DNA of 64,000 bases from Dyadobacter sp. NIV53 (GCF_019711195.1 NZ_CP081299.1:4128001-4192000); one strand, 5' to 3'. Positions 25,315 through 34,038 are shown, numbered from the stretch's first letter. Numbers and translations are program-made. The notes: generated from the sequence alone by a model not told the origin.

Positions 25315-27525
25315 TTAGTTTGCCAACTCCGATAAAAACTTGATCCGCACTAATCTCAACTCTTCTTCGCTTATTTCGTCACTGGAAAACTCGTCCAGTG
25401 CAGCTGCAATATTGTCATTTTCCGCAGTCATGAAATAATCATAGATATCTTGTTGCCTTTCACGGTCTATTACCTGATTGATATAATAATCAAGGTTAAG
25501 TTTTGTACCGGAGTAACAAATATGTTCTACTTCTTCAATAACATCGGCCAAAGCCAGGTTTTTAACTTCTGCAATTTCATCCAGGCTTACTTTCCGGTCG
25601 ACCTGCTGGATGATGAAAATTTTAATCTTGGATTTATTAACAGTAGACTTTATGACTACATCCTTTGCCGTTTCAATATCGTTTTCTTCGACATAACGGG
25701 TGATTAGATCAATAAACTGTTTTCCAAATTTCTGAACTTTTCCCATCCCGACACCATTAATCTGTGCCATTTCCTGCTGGGTAGTAGGATAGGTTGTTGC
25801 CATTTCTTCCAGTGAAGGATCCTGGAAAATAACAAATGGCGGTAAATTCTTTTCTTTGGCTACTTTTTTCCGGAGTGCTTTAAGCATTCCAAGCAGTGCT
25901 TCATCATAAGCATGTGCGCTTCCTGTTCCGTTGGCACCATCCTTATCGTCTTCTTCTTTTACTTCCTCTTCTTCAAAATTATGATCTTTGTGAAGCGTAA
26001 CCGGATACGGATCATTGATATAATTAAGCCCTTTTTCCCCGATTTTCAGGACTCCGTAATTCTCTATATCTTTTTCAAGATAATTGAAAATAACCAACTG
26101 GCGAATGGCGGAAATCCAATATTCACGGGATTCATTTAGTTCGAGGCCTTTTCCAAACACATCCAGTTTATCATGCTCATAGCTTCTAACATATTGGTTA
26201 TCAGTAGCCATAATTAAATCGGCAATGTGCTCGCCATCGAAACGCTGCTCAGTAAGTAATACTGAACGCAGGATCAGAATAACTTCATCCTGTACTTTGG
26301 TTTTTTCAGTAGGTTTTAAACAATTGTCACAGAACCCGCAGTCTTTATCCAGATATTCACCAAAATAGCTCAGTAACTGACGGCGCCGGCAAACTCCAAG
26401 GGTAGAATAGGCAACCATTTCCATCAGAAGATGGCGGGCATTGTCGCGTTCAGTAACGGTTTTGTCCTTATTGAATTTTTCCAGTTTCTGAATGTCCTCA
26501 TAACTGTAAAACATCAGACAGTTACCTTCCAGTCCGTCTCGCCCGGCCCGGCCTGTTTCCTGATAATATCCTTCCAAAGACTTAGGAACATCATAATGGA
26601 TCACAAAACGAACATCGGGCTTGTCAATACCCATTCCAAAAGCAATGGTCGCAACGATCACATCACATTCCTCATTCAGAAAAGCATCCTGATTGGACAT
26701 TCTTGTATGGCTGTCCAGCCCGGCGTGATAGGGTAGTGCTTTTACATCATTGACTTTCAGCAATTCAGCAACTTCTTCAACTGTTTTACGGCTCAGACAA
26801 TAAACAATTCCCGACTTGCCCTTGTTGTTCCGAACGTATTTAATGAGCTGCTTTTTAGTATCCTTTTTAGGGCGTATTTCGTAGTAGAGATTTTTGCGGT
26901 TAAAAGAAGACTTGAAGGTCTCTGCTTCTTCCATCTGAAGATTTTTACGAATATCCTGCTGTACTTTCGGTGTAGCAGTAGCAGTAAGCGCAATGATCGG
27001 AAGATTCCCTATATTTTCTATAATACCATAAATCCGGCGATATTCAGGACGAAAATCATGGCCCCATTCAGAAATACAGTGTGCTTCATCAATGGCTACA
27101 AAGGCAATTTTAACTTTCTTTAAAAAATCAAGATTATCTTCTTTTGTTAACGACTCAGGAGCAATGTAAAGTAATTTCAGGCTGCCGTCCAGAGCATCAC
27201 TTTTTACACGTGTTATCTCAGCTTTATTAAGAGTAGAGTTCAAAAATTGTGCATTAATACCAAAAGCAGTCATTTGGTCTACCTGATTTTTCATCAGGGC
27301 AATCAGCGGAGAAATTACGATTGTCAGTCCGTCGCTGACAAGAGCGGGCAACTGATAACAGAGCGATTTTCCTGCGCCTGTTGGCATGATCACAAAAGTA
27401 TTTTTACCAAGCAGGATATTTTGAATAATAACCTCTTGCTCTCCCCGGAATTGACTATATCCAAATATCTCTTTCAGTCTTTCTTTTAACGTGTCTAATA
27501 CGACAGTATCAACCTTCTTTACCAT
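25315..27525 (-). CDS. recQ: ATP-dependent DNA helicase RecQ
   Basis: A 736-residue superfamily-2 helicase that unwinds DNA 3' to 5' in recombination and repair. It has motif I MPTGAGKSLCYQLPAL, motif II DEAH in AIDEAHCISEWGHDFRPEY, motif III ALTATATPKV, motif V VIVATIAFGMGIDKPDVRFVIHYD and motif VI YYQETGRAGRDG. Four zinc-binding cysteines lie in the RQC zinc subdomain (CRRRQLLSYFGEYLDKDCGFCDNCL). A HRDC domain follows (about 545-625; LRKKVAKEKNLPPFVIF) and then a C-terminal helical extension of about 110 residues common in Bacteroidota RecQ. It is divergent from kdsD. Confidence 0.96.
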   Translation of the reverse strand: MVKKVDTVVLDTLKERLKEIFGYSQFRGEQEVIIQNILLGKNTFVIMPTGAGKSLCYQLPALVSDGLTIVISPLIALMKNQVDQMTAFGINAQFLNSTLNKAEITRVKSDALDGSLKLLYIAPESLTKEDNLDFLKKVKIAFVAIDEAHCISEWGHDFRPEYRRIYGIIENIGNLPIIALTATATPKVQQDIRKNLQMEEAETFKSSFNRKNLYYEIRPKKDTKKQLIKYVRNNKGKSGIVYCLSRKTVEEVAELLKVNDVKALPYHAGLDSHTRMSNQDAFLNEECDVIVATIAFGMGIDKPDVRFVIHYDVPKSLEGYYQETGRAGRDGLEGNCLMFYSYEDIQKLEKFNKDKTVTERDNARHLLMEMVAYSTLGVCRRRQLLSYFGEYLDKDCGFCDNCLKPTEKTKVQDEVILILRSVLLTEQRFDGEHIADLIMATDNQYVRSYEHDKLDVFGKGLELNESREYWISAIRQLVIFNYLEKDIENYGVLKIGEKGLNYINDPYPVTLHKDHNFEEEEVKEEDDKDGANGTGSAHAYDEALLGMLKALRKKVAKEKNLPPFVIFQDPSLEEMATTYPTTQQEMAQINGVGMGKVQKFGKQFIDLITRYVEENDIETAKDVVIKSTVNKSKIKIFIIQQVDRKVSLDEIAEVKNLALADVIEEVEHICYSGTKLNLDYYINQVIDRERQQDIYDYFMTAENDNIAAALDEFSSDEISEEELRLVRIKFLSELAN

Positions 27526-27559
27526 ACTCTGTTAACAAAATGGTTATCCCAAACTTCTC

Positions 27560-27567
27560 TATCTTTG
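27560..27567 (+). promoter_or_regulatory. Promoter -7 element for kdsD
   Basis: TATCTTTG is an exact TAnnTTTG. A -33 box is not clear. It places transcription start near 27574, which rules out the ATG at 27540 as the kdsD start and supports the TTG at 27621. Confidence 0.55.
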
Positions 27568-27620
27568 TTTGTGAAATTAATAATTGCAATTGGTTCTCAA
27601 TAAAAAACTGTGATTCAGAT

Positions 27621-28595
27621 TTGAAATTAATAAAAAATATTCAGTCCATAGCAAAAGAAGTAATACTGAAGCAGGCCTCAGCCATACAAAATCTTGTAGA
27701 AAGGATTGACGATGAATTTGAAAAGTGCGTACAAGTGATTCTAAATTCAGGGGCGCGTGTTGTTGTTTCAGGAATCGGAAAAAGTGCAATAGTCGGACAA
27801 AAAATTGTTGCAACCCTTAATTCCACAGGTACACCGGCATTGTTCATGCATGCTGGTGATGCTATACACGGTGATTTGGGAATGATACAGGATAATGATG
27901 TGGTGATGGTCATTTCCAAAAGCGGCGATACGCCAGAAATTAAAGTCCTGGTTCCGCTTTTGAAGCGAACAGGTGTGAAAATCATTGCTATGGTCAGTAA
28001 TAAGGATTCATATCTGGGCCGGAATTCGCATTTTATTTTACATGCTTACGCACCCAATGAAGCAGATCCTTTAAACCTCGCCCCAACTACCAGCACTTCT
28101 GTTGCAATGGTGCTGGGCGACGCGCTTGCAATATGCCTGCTGGAAGCAAGAGGTTTTACACATCAGGATTTCGCCAAATACCACCCCGGCGGTTCATTAG
28201 GAAAACGGCTCTATTTGAAGGTGTGCGATATATACCCGAACAATGCATTACCTGCTGTTCCTGAAACGGCCACATTACAGGAAGTTATACTGGAAATTAC
28301 TTCAAAAAGGCTGGGTGCTACATCGGTTGTAAAAGCTTCCGGAAAAATGGCTGGAATTATTACTGACGGAGATCTTCGTCGTATGCTGAACCAGCACGCC
28401 GGTGTCACGCTTCTGCACCTGAAAGCCAGTGATATCATGACTGTAAATCCTATCTCGGTCGGATCGGAGGAATATGCAGTTAAAGCACTGGAAATTATGC
28501 AGTCACGCAGTATTACGCAGGTTGTGGTTGTGGAAAATGATGAAATCGTAGGCTTCGTTCACCTGCACGATTTGCTCCGGGAAGGGTTGGTTTAA
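27621..28595 (+). CDS. kdsD: Arabinose-5-phosphate isomerase, KpsF/GutQ/KdsD family (TTG start)
   Basis: A 324-residue cytoplasmic isomerase that makes D-arabinose 5-phosphate from ribulose 5-phosphate, the first step towards Kdo in lipopolysaccharide. An N-terminal SIS domain (GARVVVSGIGKSAIVGQKIVATLNSTGTPALFMHAGDAIHGDLGM...ISKSGDTPEI) with the LAPTTSTSVAMVLGDALA block is followed by two CBS domains (about 205-324) that may sense nucleotides. No ATG is in frame after the promoter; the TTG at 27621 gives the usual start LIKNIQSIAKEVI. LptD at 55-58 kb points to the same LPS pathway. Confidence 0.93.
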   Translation: MKLIKNIQSIAKEVILKQASAIQNLVERIDDEFEKCVQVILNSGARVVVSGIGKSAIVGQKIVATLNSTGTPALFMHAGDAIHGDLGMIQDNDVVMVISKSGDTPEIKVLVPLLKRTGVKIIAMVSNKDSYLGRNSHFILHAYAPNEADPLNLAPTTSTSVAMVLGDALAICLLEARGFTHQDFAKYHPGGSLGKRLYLKVCDIYPNNALPAVPETATLQEVILEITSKRLGATSVVKASGKMAGIITDGDLRRMLNQHAGVTLLHLKASDIMTVNPISVGSEEYAVKALEIMQSRSITQVVVVENDEIVGFVHLHDLLREGLV

Positions 28596-28661
28596 ACTCT
28601 GTCCAAAAGGTTTCACGCAAAGACCGCAAAGAAAGGTTAAAAGGGGAGAACGCAATGAGCT

Positions 28662-28682
28662 ATCGCATCAGGCGATTTTTTA
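28662..28682 (+). terminator. Terminator after kdsD
   Basis: ATCGC and GCGAT form a short stem around five bases, followed by six T's. It lies 67 bp after the kdsD stop and 24 bp before the convergent methyltransferase end. Confidence 0.6.
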
Positions 28683-28706
28683 ATCTTGTTAATCCTTTAA
28701 TCCTGC

Positions 28707-29285
28707 TCATTTTTTCACAGCAATTACAATTCCTGTCGCCCAAACCTGTTTAGTCAGTGTTAAATCTTCATGTGCTTCCAGGTCACTGATTAGTTTAATT
28801 GCTTTTTCCTGATGCCCGTCCGGCCAGTTGGGCTGAGGCAGCATATCGTCGATAATATATAATCCGCCCTTATTCAGCATAGCCAGTACTTCGTCTAAAA
28901 GAAGGTACTTCCCATGCCAGGTATCTGCAAAAATATAATCGAATTTTTCTTCTATATTATCTTCAACCCATTGAGCACCATCTGTTTCAATTAAAGTCAG
29001 CCGGTTGTCGTTTCCCAGGAATTTTTCAGCGATTTGCAGAAACTGTGCCTCATTGTCAATTGAAACCAATGACGAAGATTCATCCATTCCATCCAGTATC
29101 CACGAAGTAGATAATCCCGTCCCTGTTCCGAGTTCAAGAAATTTGCCTGATGGTTTTGAAGCCGCCAGTGTGCGGAGTAAAGAACAGGTCAGTGTATCTG
29201 ACGCCATTGTAAAACCGGATGTTTTAGTCGCTTCATCAACCTCAGCGTGAGCTTTCGGGAAATACTGGTTTATTTCTTCAGTCAT
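28707..29285 (-). CDS. Class I SAM-dependent methyltransferase (O-methyltransferase-like)
   Basis: A 192-residue Rossmann methyltransferase. The SAM-binding motif is FLELGTGTGLSTSWIL, with the acidic post-strand residue in SLVSIDNEAQF and the FDYIFADTWHGKYLLLDEVLAMLNKGGLYIIDD block that resembles catechol-O-methyltransferase-like enzymes. The ATG at 29285 starts with TEEINQYFPKAHAEV, which looks like a family start. The frame could extend to an ATG at 29354 that adds a hydrophobic stretch; this is less likely. The substrate is unknown. Confidence 0.87.
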   Translation of the reverse strand: MTEEINQYFPKAHAEVDEATKTSGFTMASDTLTCSLLRTLAASKPSGKFLELGTGTGLSTSWILDGMDESSSLVSIDNEAQFLQIAEKFLGNDNRLTLIETDGAQWVEDNIEEKFDYIFADTWHGKYLLLDEVLAMLNKGGLYIIDDMLPQPNWPDGHQEKAIKLISDLEAHEDLTLTKQVWATGIVIAVKK

Positions 29286-29394
29286 TGGAAATGATTGTAT
29301 AAATGGAATTGCGAAGTAAAACAGAAAACTCCAAAACAGGTGATTAATTTTCATCTGTTTTGGAGCTTGTATCAAAATTGACCGTATTTCTGTA

Positions 29395-29871
29395 CTATCG
29401 GAACCGGTTGGATTGCTGCACCTTTTTTTCGTCTTTTCGTATAAAACGGTTTGCAAATACATTTGCCAGCATAGATGCTACGAGGCCATAAAATCCAATT
29501 TCATAATCACCAGGTAGTTCGGGATCAAAAAGTTTGGCCGTTTTGTAAAACGTAAAATAAATAACCAATCCAATCATGACAGTCATCAAAATAGAATTTA
29601 CTGCACACAAAGCAGATTGAAGTATACGGTTGCGGAAGCTGAATATAGCATAAGCAGATACCAGAGCGACCAATATAGCAAGAATGATCAGATAGTATAC
29701 CGGCTGTACTTCGGACTGCACAGCGTTGATCTGATGTGTCAGTGAAATGGCTGTCAAATCAGCTTTTTCTACACCCGCAGCTGAAATTTTACTCCATATC
29801 GGAAAAGAAAGGAAAACGCCCATCCCGATGATTGTTATGGCTAAAAATATGGTTTGTACTCTTTGTAACAT
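29395..29871 (-). CDS. DUF4293 family membrane protein
   Basis: A 158-residue inner-membrane protein with four predicted helices (about 7-27, 60-80, 85-110 and 125-145) and a positively charged C-terminal tail (RFIRKDEKKVQQSNRFR). Start and pattern MLQRVQTIFLAITIIGM match the Bacteroidota DUF4293 family, whose function is unknown. It lies 76 bp downstream of rimO on the same strand. Confidence 0.85.
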   Translation of the reverse strand: MLQRVQTIFLAITIIGMGVFLSFPIWSKISAAGVEKADLTAISLTHQINAVQSEVQPVYYLIILAILVALVSAYAIFSFRNRILQSALCAVNSILMTVMIGLVIYFTFYKTAKLFDPELPGDYEIGFYGLVASMLANVFANRFIRKDEKKVQQSNRFR

Positions 29872-29947
29872 AGAAATGATATTTATACAAAAACAGTTTG
29901 CCGCAAAAATAGTAAAGAAGAAATATTGTTAATTATATCAGGTGAAA

Positions 29948-31258
29948 TTAAATCACAACCTCTCCGTACAAATCGAATTCTTCAGCATTCGTAATCTTTA
30001 TCTGCGCAAAATCCCCTAATCCTACATATTGCTGCACCGGCACCAGTACTTCGTTATCTACTTCCGGTGAATCACTTTGGGTACGTCCAATAAAATGTCC
30101 TCCTTCTTTACGATCGAAAAGAACTTTATACGTATTTCCAATTTTCTGTTGATTCAATTCATATGAAATTCCTTGCTGTAATTCCATGATTGCATCTGCA
30201 CGTTCCTGTTTTATCTCAGCAGGAATATCATCCTCCATTGAATAGGAATGCGTGTTGTCTTCGTGTGAATATTGAAATGCTCCCAAACGGTCAAAACGCA
30301 TTTTTTCTACAAATTCATAAGTTTCGTCAAAAAGTGCTTCAGTTTCTCCGGGATGGCCTACGATAAGGGTAGTACGCAAAGTAATTTCAGGAATTTTTTC
30401 GCGGATTGTTTCAATCAGTGCTTCTGTCTTTTCGCGTGTAATTCCCCTGCGCATAGATTTCAGGATTTCAGTTGATCCGGATTGCAGCGGCATATCCAGA
30501 TATTTACAAATATTACTGCGCTCTTTCATAACATCCAACACATCCATTGGGAAGCCTGCCGGATAAGCATATTGCAGCCTGATCCATTCAATACCTTCTA
30601 CATCAGAAAGTTGTGCAAGCAAATCTGATAAATTTCTCTTTTTATAAATATCAAGGCCGTAATAAGTAAGATCCTGTGCAATCAGTATAAGTTCCTTAGT
30701 GCCGCGTCTGGCCAGTGATTTTGCCTCTTTTACCAAGTCCTCGATAGAACGGGATACATGTCCGCCACGCATAATAGGTATAGCACAAAAGCTACAGGGA
30801 CGGTCACAGCCCTCCGCAATTTTCATATAAGCATAATGCGTGGGAGTAGTGAGCAAACGCTCGCCAACCAGTTCATGTTTGTAATCTGCTTTGAGTGTTT
30901 TAAGCAGTCGTGGAAGTTCATTTGTTCCGAACCATGCATCAACGGAAGGAATTTCAACAGAAAGCTCATCTTTGTAACGATGAGATAAACAGCCTGTTAC
31001 ATATACTTTATCAACAATCCCCGCTGCTTTTGCGTCTGCGTAACGCAGAATTGTATTAATCGATTCTTCTTTAGCATTATCAATAAAACCGCAGGTATTG
31101 ATCACAACAATCTGGGAATTATCTTTTTTGGATTCATGTGCTACATCAAATCCGTTTCCTTTCAATTGTGTATAAAGAACTTCCGAATCTACCAGGTTTT
31201 TGGAGCATCCCAGTGTAACAATATTTACTTTATTTTTAACTATGCCTTTGGTTTTCAT
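29948..31258 (-). CDS. rimO: Ribosomal protein S12 methylthiotransferase
   Basis: A 436-residue radical-SAM methylthiotransferase that modifies an aspartate of ribosomal protein S12. The N-terminal UPF0004 domain carries a cluster-binding cysteine in VTLGCSKNLVDSE, others in NTCGFID and VTGCLSHRY, and the radical-SAM motif is CDRPCSFCAIP (CxxxCxxC). IAQDLTYYGLDIYKKRNL and the C-terminal TRAM domain (about 370-436) are typical of RimO rather than MiaB. It follows ftsY on the minus strand by 218 bp, preserving part of the rpmG-ftsY-rimO order known from Bacteroidota. Confidence 0.96.
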   Translation of the reverse strand: MKTKGIVKNKVNIVTLGCSKNLVDSEVLYTQLKGNGFDVAHESKKDNSQIVVINTCGFIDNAKEESINTILRYADAKAAGIVDKVYVTGCLSHRYKDELSVEIPSVDAWFGTNELPRLLKTLKADYKHELVGERLLTTPTHYAYMKIAEGCDRPCSFCAIPIMRGGHVSRSIEDLVKEAKSLARRGTKELILIAQDLTYYGLDIYKKRNLSDLLAQLSDVEGIEWIRLQYAYPAGFPMDVLDVMKERSNICKYLDMPLQSGSTEILKSMRRGITREKTEALIETIREKIPEITLRTTLIVGHPGETEALFDETYEFVEKMRFDRLGAFQYSHEDNTHSYSMEDDIPAEIKQERADAIMELQQGISYELNQQKIGNTYKVLFDRKEGGHFIGRTQSDSPEVDNEVLVPVQQYVGLGDFAQIKITNAEEFDLYGEVVI

Positions 31259-31476
31259 TTTAGTGAGCTATTAGCCGCCCGGCGGACCGTACCTGGCCTG
31301 TTAGCTATTAGATAAGAAATTAATTCTGTATATATAAGATGCTGATATTGAGCAGCAAAACGGGCTGCAAAGATCGGAAAGTTTGGATAAGAACTTAACG
31401 CATGAAACACAATTAAGTTCGTCTTTTACCAAACAATTATTCTTTAATCTATTGGTTTGCTTTAATTTAGCTTCCT

Positions 31477-32439
31477 TTATCCGATTTTTTTGAACAATGA
31501 ATCCACAAACTCCTCCCGGTCAAAAACCTGCAAATCATCCATTTTTTCTCCTACACCAATGTATTTTACAGGGATTTTAAATTCGTCAGAAATGCCGATC
31601 ACAACTCCGCCCTTTGCAGTTCCATCCAGTTTGGTAATGGCAAGTGCAGTAATTTCGGTTACTTTCGTAAACTCACGAGCCTGAATCACAGCATTCTGGC
31701 CTGTACTTCCATCCAATACAAGCAGAACTTCGTGAGGGGAATCCGGAATAATTTTTTGCATTACCCGTTTGATTTTGGAAAGTTCGTTCATCAGGTTTAC
31801 TTTCGTATGCAACCTTCCGGCAGTATCTATAATTATCACGTCAGCACCGGTTTCCATGCCTTTTTTCAAAGCATCATAAGCCACAGCAGAAGGGTCAGTA
31901 TTCATGCCATGATCAATAACAGGCACATTTACTCTTTTTCCCCAAAGCTTTAATTGCTCAACAGCAGCAGCACGGAATGTATCGGCAGCACCTAATACAA
32001 CTTTATGTCCGCGCTGATTGAACTGATGTGCCAGTTTTCCAATAGTTGTGGTTTTCCCGACTCCGTTCACGCCTACAACCATGATGACGTAAGGCTTCGG
32101 AAGATGTTCGGTTTCAAAGCTGTCAATTATGTCAACAGATTTATTTTCAGTTAGTAAAGCTGCAATTTCTTCACGAAGGATAATGTCCAGTTCGGCAGTG
32201 GTAGCATATTTATCACGCGCAACACGTTCCTCAATACGTTTGATAACTTTAACAGTTGTCTCTACACCAACATCCGAACTTACCAGTATATCTTCCAGTT
32301 CGTCCAGAACGTCTTCATCAATAGTAGTTTTCCCAACTACTGCACGAGCCAGTTTTCCAAAGAAATTATCCTTTGTTTTTTCCAGTCCTTTATCTAATGT
32401 TTCTTTTTTCTCTTTTGAAAAAAAACCAAATATGCTCAT
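31477..32439 (-). CDS. ftsY: Signal recognition particle receptor FtsY
   Basis: A 320-residue SRP GTPase that docks ribosome-nascent chain complexes at SecYEG. After a short N-terminal region (MSIFGFFSKEKKETLDKG, which in this phylum lacks the long acidic domain), the NG domain has the P-loop VVGVNGVGKTTTIGKLA, the insertion-box DTFRAAAVEQLK, IIDTAGRLHTKVNLM, and the guanine-specificity TKLDGTAKGG. The ATG at 32439 fits the family start; another three codons upstream is also possible. It is the third gene after rpmG and DUF4295, behind an intervening hairpin. Confidence 0.96.
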   Translation of the reverse strand: MSIFGFFSKEKKETLDKGLEKTKDNFFGKLARAVVGKTTIDEDVLDELEDILVSSDVGVETTVKVIKRIEERVARDKYATTAELDIILREEIAALLTENKSVDIIDSFETEHLPKPYVIMVVGVNGVGKTTTIGKLAHQFNQRGHKVVLGAADTFRAAAVEQLKLWGKRVNVPVIDHGMNTDPSAVAYDALKKGMETGADVIIIDTAGRLHTKVNLMNELSKIKRVMQKIIPDSPHEVLLVLDGSTGQNAVIQAREFTKVTEITALAITKLDGTAKGGVVIGISDEFKIPVKYIGVGEKMDDLQVFDREEFVDSLFKKIG

Positions 32440-32524
32440 AACCAACAAGAGGTAAAGTCAATAAAACGAATATGCCTGAAATTCAGCATTTAAAGCTTTT
32501 TTATGCTTTTCAATTCAAAAATAA

Positions 32525-32549
32525 ACAAAAAAAGTCCCGAAAGGGACTT
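32525..32549 (-). terminator. Hairpin/terminator between the DUF4295 gene and ftsY
   Basis: AAGTCCC (32532-32538) pairs with GGGACTT (32543-32549) around GAAA. On the minus strand the stem is followed by a T-run and a further AT-rich tail. A second GGGACTTTT at 32557-32565 could pair with the same arm instead. It may only partly stop transcription before ftsY. Confidence 0.75.
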
Positions 32550-32608
32550 ACCCAATGGGACTTTTCAAAAACCTGCTATCAAAACCTGCAAAACTATTGC
32601 TTTTGGCA

Positions 32609-32761
32609 TTAGTTTTTTAACGCAGCCTGAACGCCGTCAAGAGGTACGATTTCTTCTTTAAAGGTATAAGCTCCTGTTTTAGGAGATTTTACAGCTTTAA
32701 TTACTTTAGCAAAAGCTTTACCGCCTTCTTTTTTCAGGGTAGCAACTACTTTCTTTGCCAT
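32609..32761 (-). CDS. DUF4295 family small basic protein
   Basis: A 50-residue protein beginning MAKKVVATLKKEGGKAFAKV and ending DGVQAALKN. It matches the DUF4295 family, which in Bacteroidota follows rpmG and precedes ftsY; here it keeps that position, 106 bp after rpmG. Size and charge (mostly Lys) suggest a ribosome-associated role, but none is proven. Confidence 0.88.
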   Translation of the reverse strand: MAKKVVATLKKEGGKAFAKVIKAVKSPKTGAYTFKEEIVPLDGVQAALKN

Positions 32762-32867
32762 ATCTGTATATATTTAAAATGTTATCAGTTATCAATTATA
32801 GGTTACTATCATGTAAATCAACTAAAATCAATCAGCTGAAAACACCAGACAACAACTTAAAGGTAGA

Positions 32868-33050
32868 CTATTTTATCTCTTTATGAAGAGTATAACGTCT
32901 TAAGAATGAATTGAATTTTTTCAATTCCATACGGCCAGGCGTATTCTTACGATTTTTTGTAGTCACATAACGTGACATACCCGGTACACCGCTGGTTTTT
33001 TGTTCAGTGCACTCTAATATAACCTGTACTCTATTACCTTTCTTAGCCAT
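32868..33050 (-). CDS. rpmG: 50S ribosomal protein L33
   Basis: A 60-residue basic protein with the L33 pattern NRVQVILECTEQKTSG...RYVTTKNRKNTPGRMELKKFN. It has no zinc-binding CxxC pair, so it is the zinc-free form. It is the first gene of rpmG-DUF4295-ftsY-rimO on the minus strand, but without rpmB in front. Confidence 0.97.
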   Translation of the reverse strand: MAKKGNRVQVILECTEQKTSGVPGMSRYVTTKNRKNTPGRMELKKFNSFLRRYTLHKEIK

Positions 33051-33173
33051 TACTTTACATCGTTTTACAAATAGGACTGCAAAAGTAATAATATTACCTA
33101 TTAATCACAATAATTTATTTTAAATAAAAAATAAAATTAAACATTTTAAATTATACAACTTATGCGTAATTGG

Positions 33174-33219
33174 TTGATTATAAATTATTTATGTGATAAA
33201 TAAAGCGGTTTATAATCAA
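33174..33219. promoter_or_regulatory. Nested inverted repeats upstream of the cytochrome c gene
   Basis: TTGATTATAAA (33174-33184) is exactly complementary to TTTATAATCAA (33209-33219). Inside, TTATTTAT (33185-33192) pairs with ATAAATAA (33196-33203) around GTG. It lies about 110 bp before the start of the cytochrome c gene and 120 bp upstream of rpmG on the other strand. It could be an operator for either gene. Confidence 0.5.
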
Positions 33220-33327
33220 TGATTTATAATATATATGACGGAAATCTAGCACAAACTTGCTTTCTTCGTGTAGAGATTTATCAGTAGAAACGATAAAATG
33301 GCGGAAATTCTTAAAAAATTAAAAACA

Positions 33328-33873
33328 ATGACACTTAAAAATAGTACTTCTTTGGCCCTGATTGCATTAGCGGCCACAGTATGGATTGGTTGTTCTTCAC
33401 AAGAAGACAAGGATAAATATGACCATTATTATGGTTCCGGAAGCAAGGCCAGAGAAGAAACGGCTCTTGTAGAAATTCAAAATGAAAGAAAAGCACCTAA
33501 ACCTGAAGAAGTTCCTGCGGCAGTATCTGCTGCTACAACAGGTGCACCAGCTACTGATGCAGCTAAAACAGCAGACACTACCGCCTCCGTTACTCCTGCT
33601 GCTGATGCAAAACCAAAGCGTAAACCAGTTCCTGCTGAAGTTTCGGCACTATTGAATAAACATGCATGTCTGGCTTGTCATCAACCATATGACAAAGTAA
33701 TCGGGCCGGCTTATGCCGATGTTGCAAAAAAGAAATATACTGCTGATCAGATTGTGGAACTGGTACATAGTCCAAAACCTGAGCACTGGCCTGGTTTTCC
33801 TCCAATGGCGCCTATGGCTCACGTACCAAAGGCGGATATAGTAGTTATAGCTGGCTGGATTAACTCGTTGTAA
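33328..33873 (+). CDS. Cytochrome c lipoprotein
   Basis: A 181-residue lipoprotein. The signal ends in LAATVWIGC, lipidating Cys22. A 70-residue Ala/Lys/Pro/Thr-rich linker follows, and then a small class-I cytochrome c domain (about 105-181) with heme-attachment site CLACH at 114-118 and candidate distal Met in PPMAPMAHV (160 or 163). The C-terminal helix DIVVIAGWINSL is typical. The ATG at 33328 is chosen because it puts the hydrophobic segment close to the start; another ATG lies ten codons upstream. It is probably a membrane-anchored electron carrier in the periplasm. Partners are not evident here. Confidence 0.9.
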   Translation: MTLKNSTSLALIALAATVWIGCSSQEDKDKYDHYYGSGSKAREETALVEIQNERKAPKPEEVPAAVSAATTGAPATDAAKTADTTASVTPAADAKPKRKPVPAEVSALLNKHACLACHQPYDKVIGPAYADVAKKKYTADQIVELVHSPKPEHWPGFPPMAPMAHVPKADIVVIAGWINSL

Positions 33874-33971
33874 ATACAAATTACTTAGAAACGTTTTCCA
33901 AGGATTCCAGTTATATTCTAAAAATCTGGATATCGATATTTCTGTATAACAATATAAGGCTAAAACAGAAA

Positions 33972-34016
33972 ATACGGGTCGTTCATAACTATGGACGACC
34001 CGTATTTGTATCTTTG
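33972..34016 (+). promoter_or_regulatory. Long hairpin followed by a promoter -7 element for gatB
   Basis: ATACGGGTCGT (33972-33982) pairs with ACGACCCGTAT (33995-34005); CAT/ATG continue the stem around a four-base loop with one G-U pair. TATCTTTG (34009-34016), an exact TAnnTTTG, follows at once. This could be the terminator of the cytochrome c gene, or an operator overlapping the gatB promoter. Confidence 0.6.
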
Positions 34017-34038
34017 CGAAAGCATTTGCAATAATAAT

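Noticed and set aside
28612..28640. Short CACGCAAAGACCGCAAAG-type repeat after kdsD
   Set aside because: Such spacer sequence is frequent in Bacteroidota and here is one degenerate unit; not enough to call an element or CRISPR.
31266..31310. Direct repeat AGCTATTAG around a GC-rich stretch between ftsY and rimO
   Set aside because: Nine bases repeated once can be chance; no insertion or gene is seen between the copies.
33051..33327. tRNA or small RNA gene in the AT-rich interval before the cytochrome c gene
   Set aside because: The region shows palindromes but no cloverleaf or T-loop signature.
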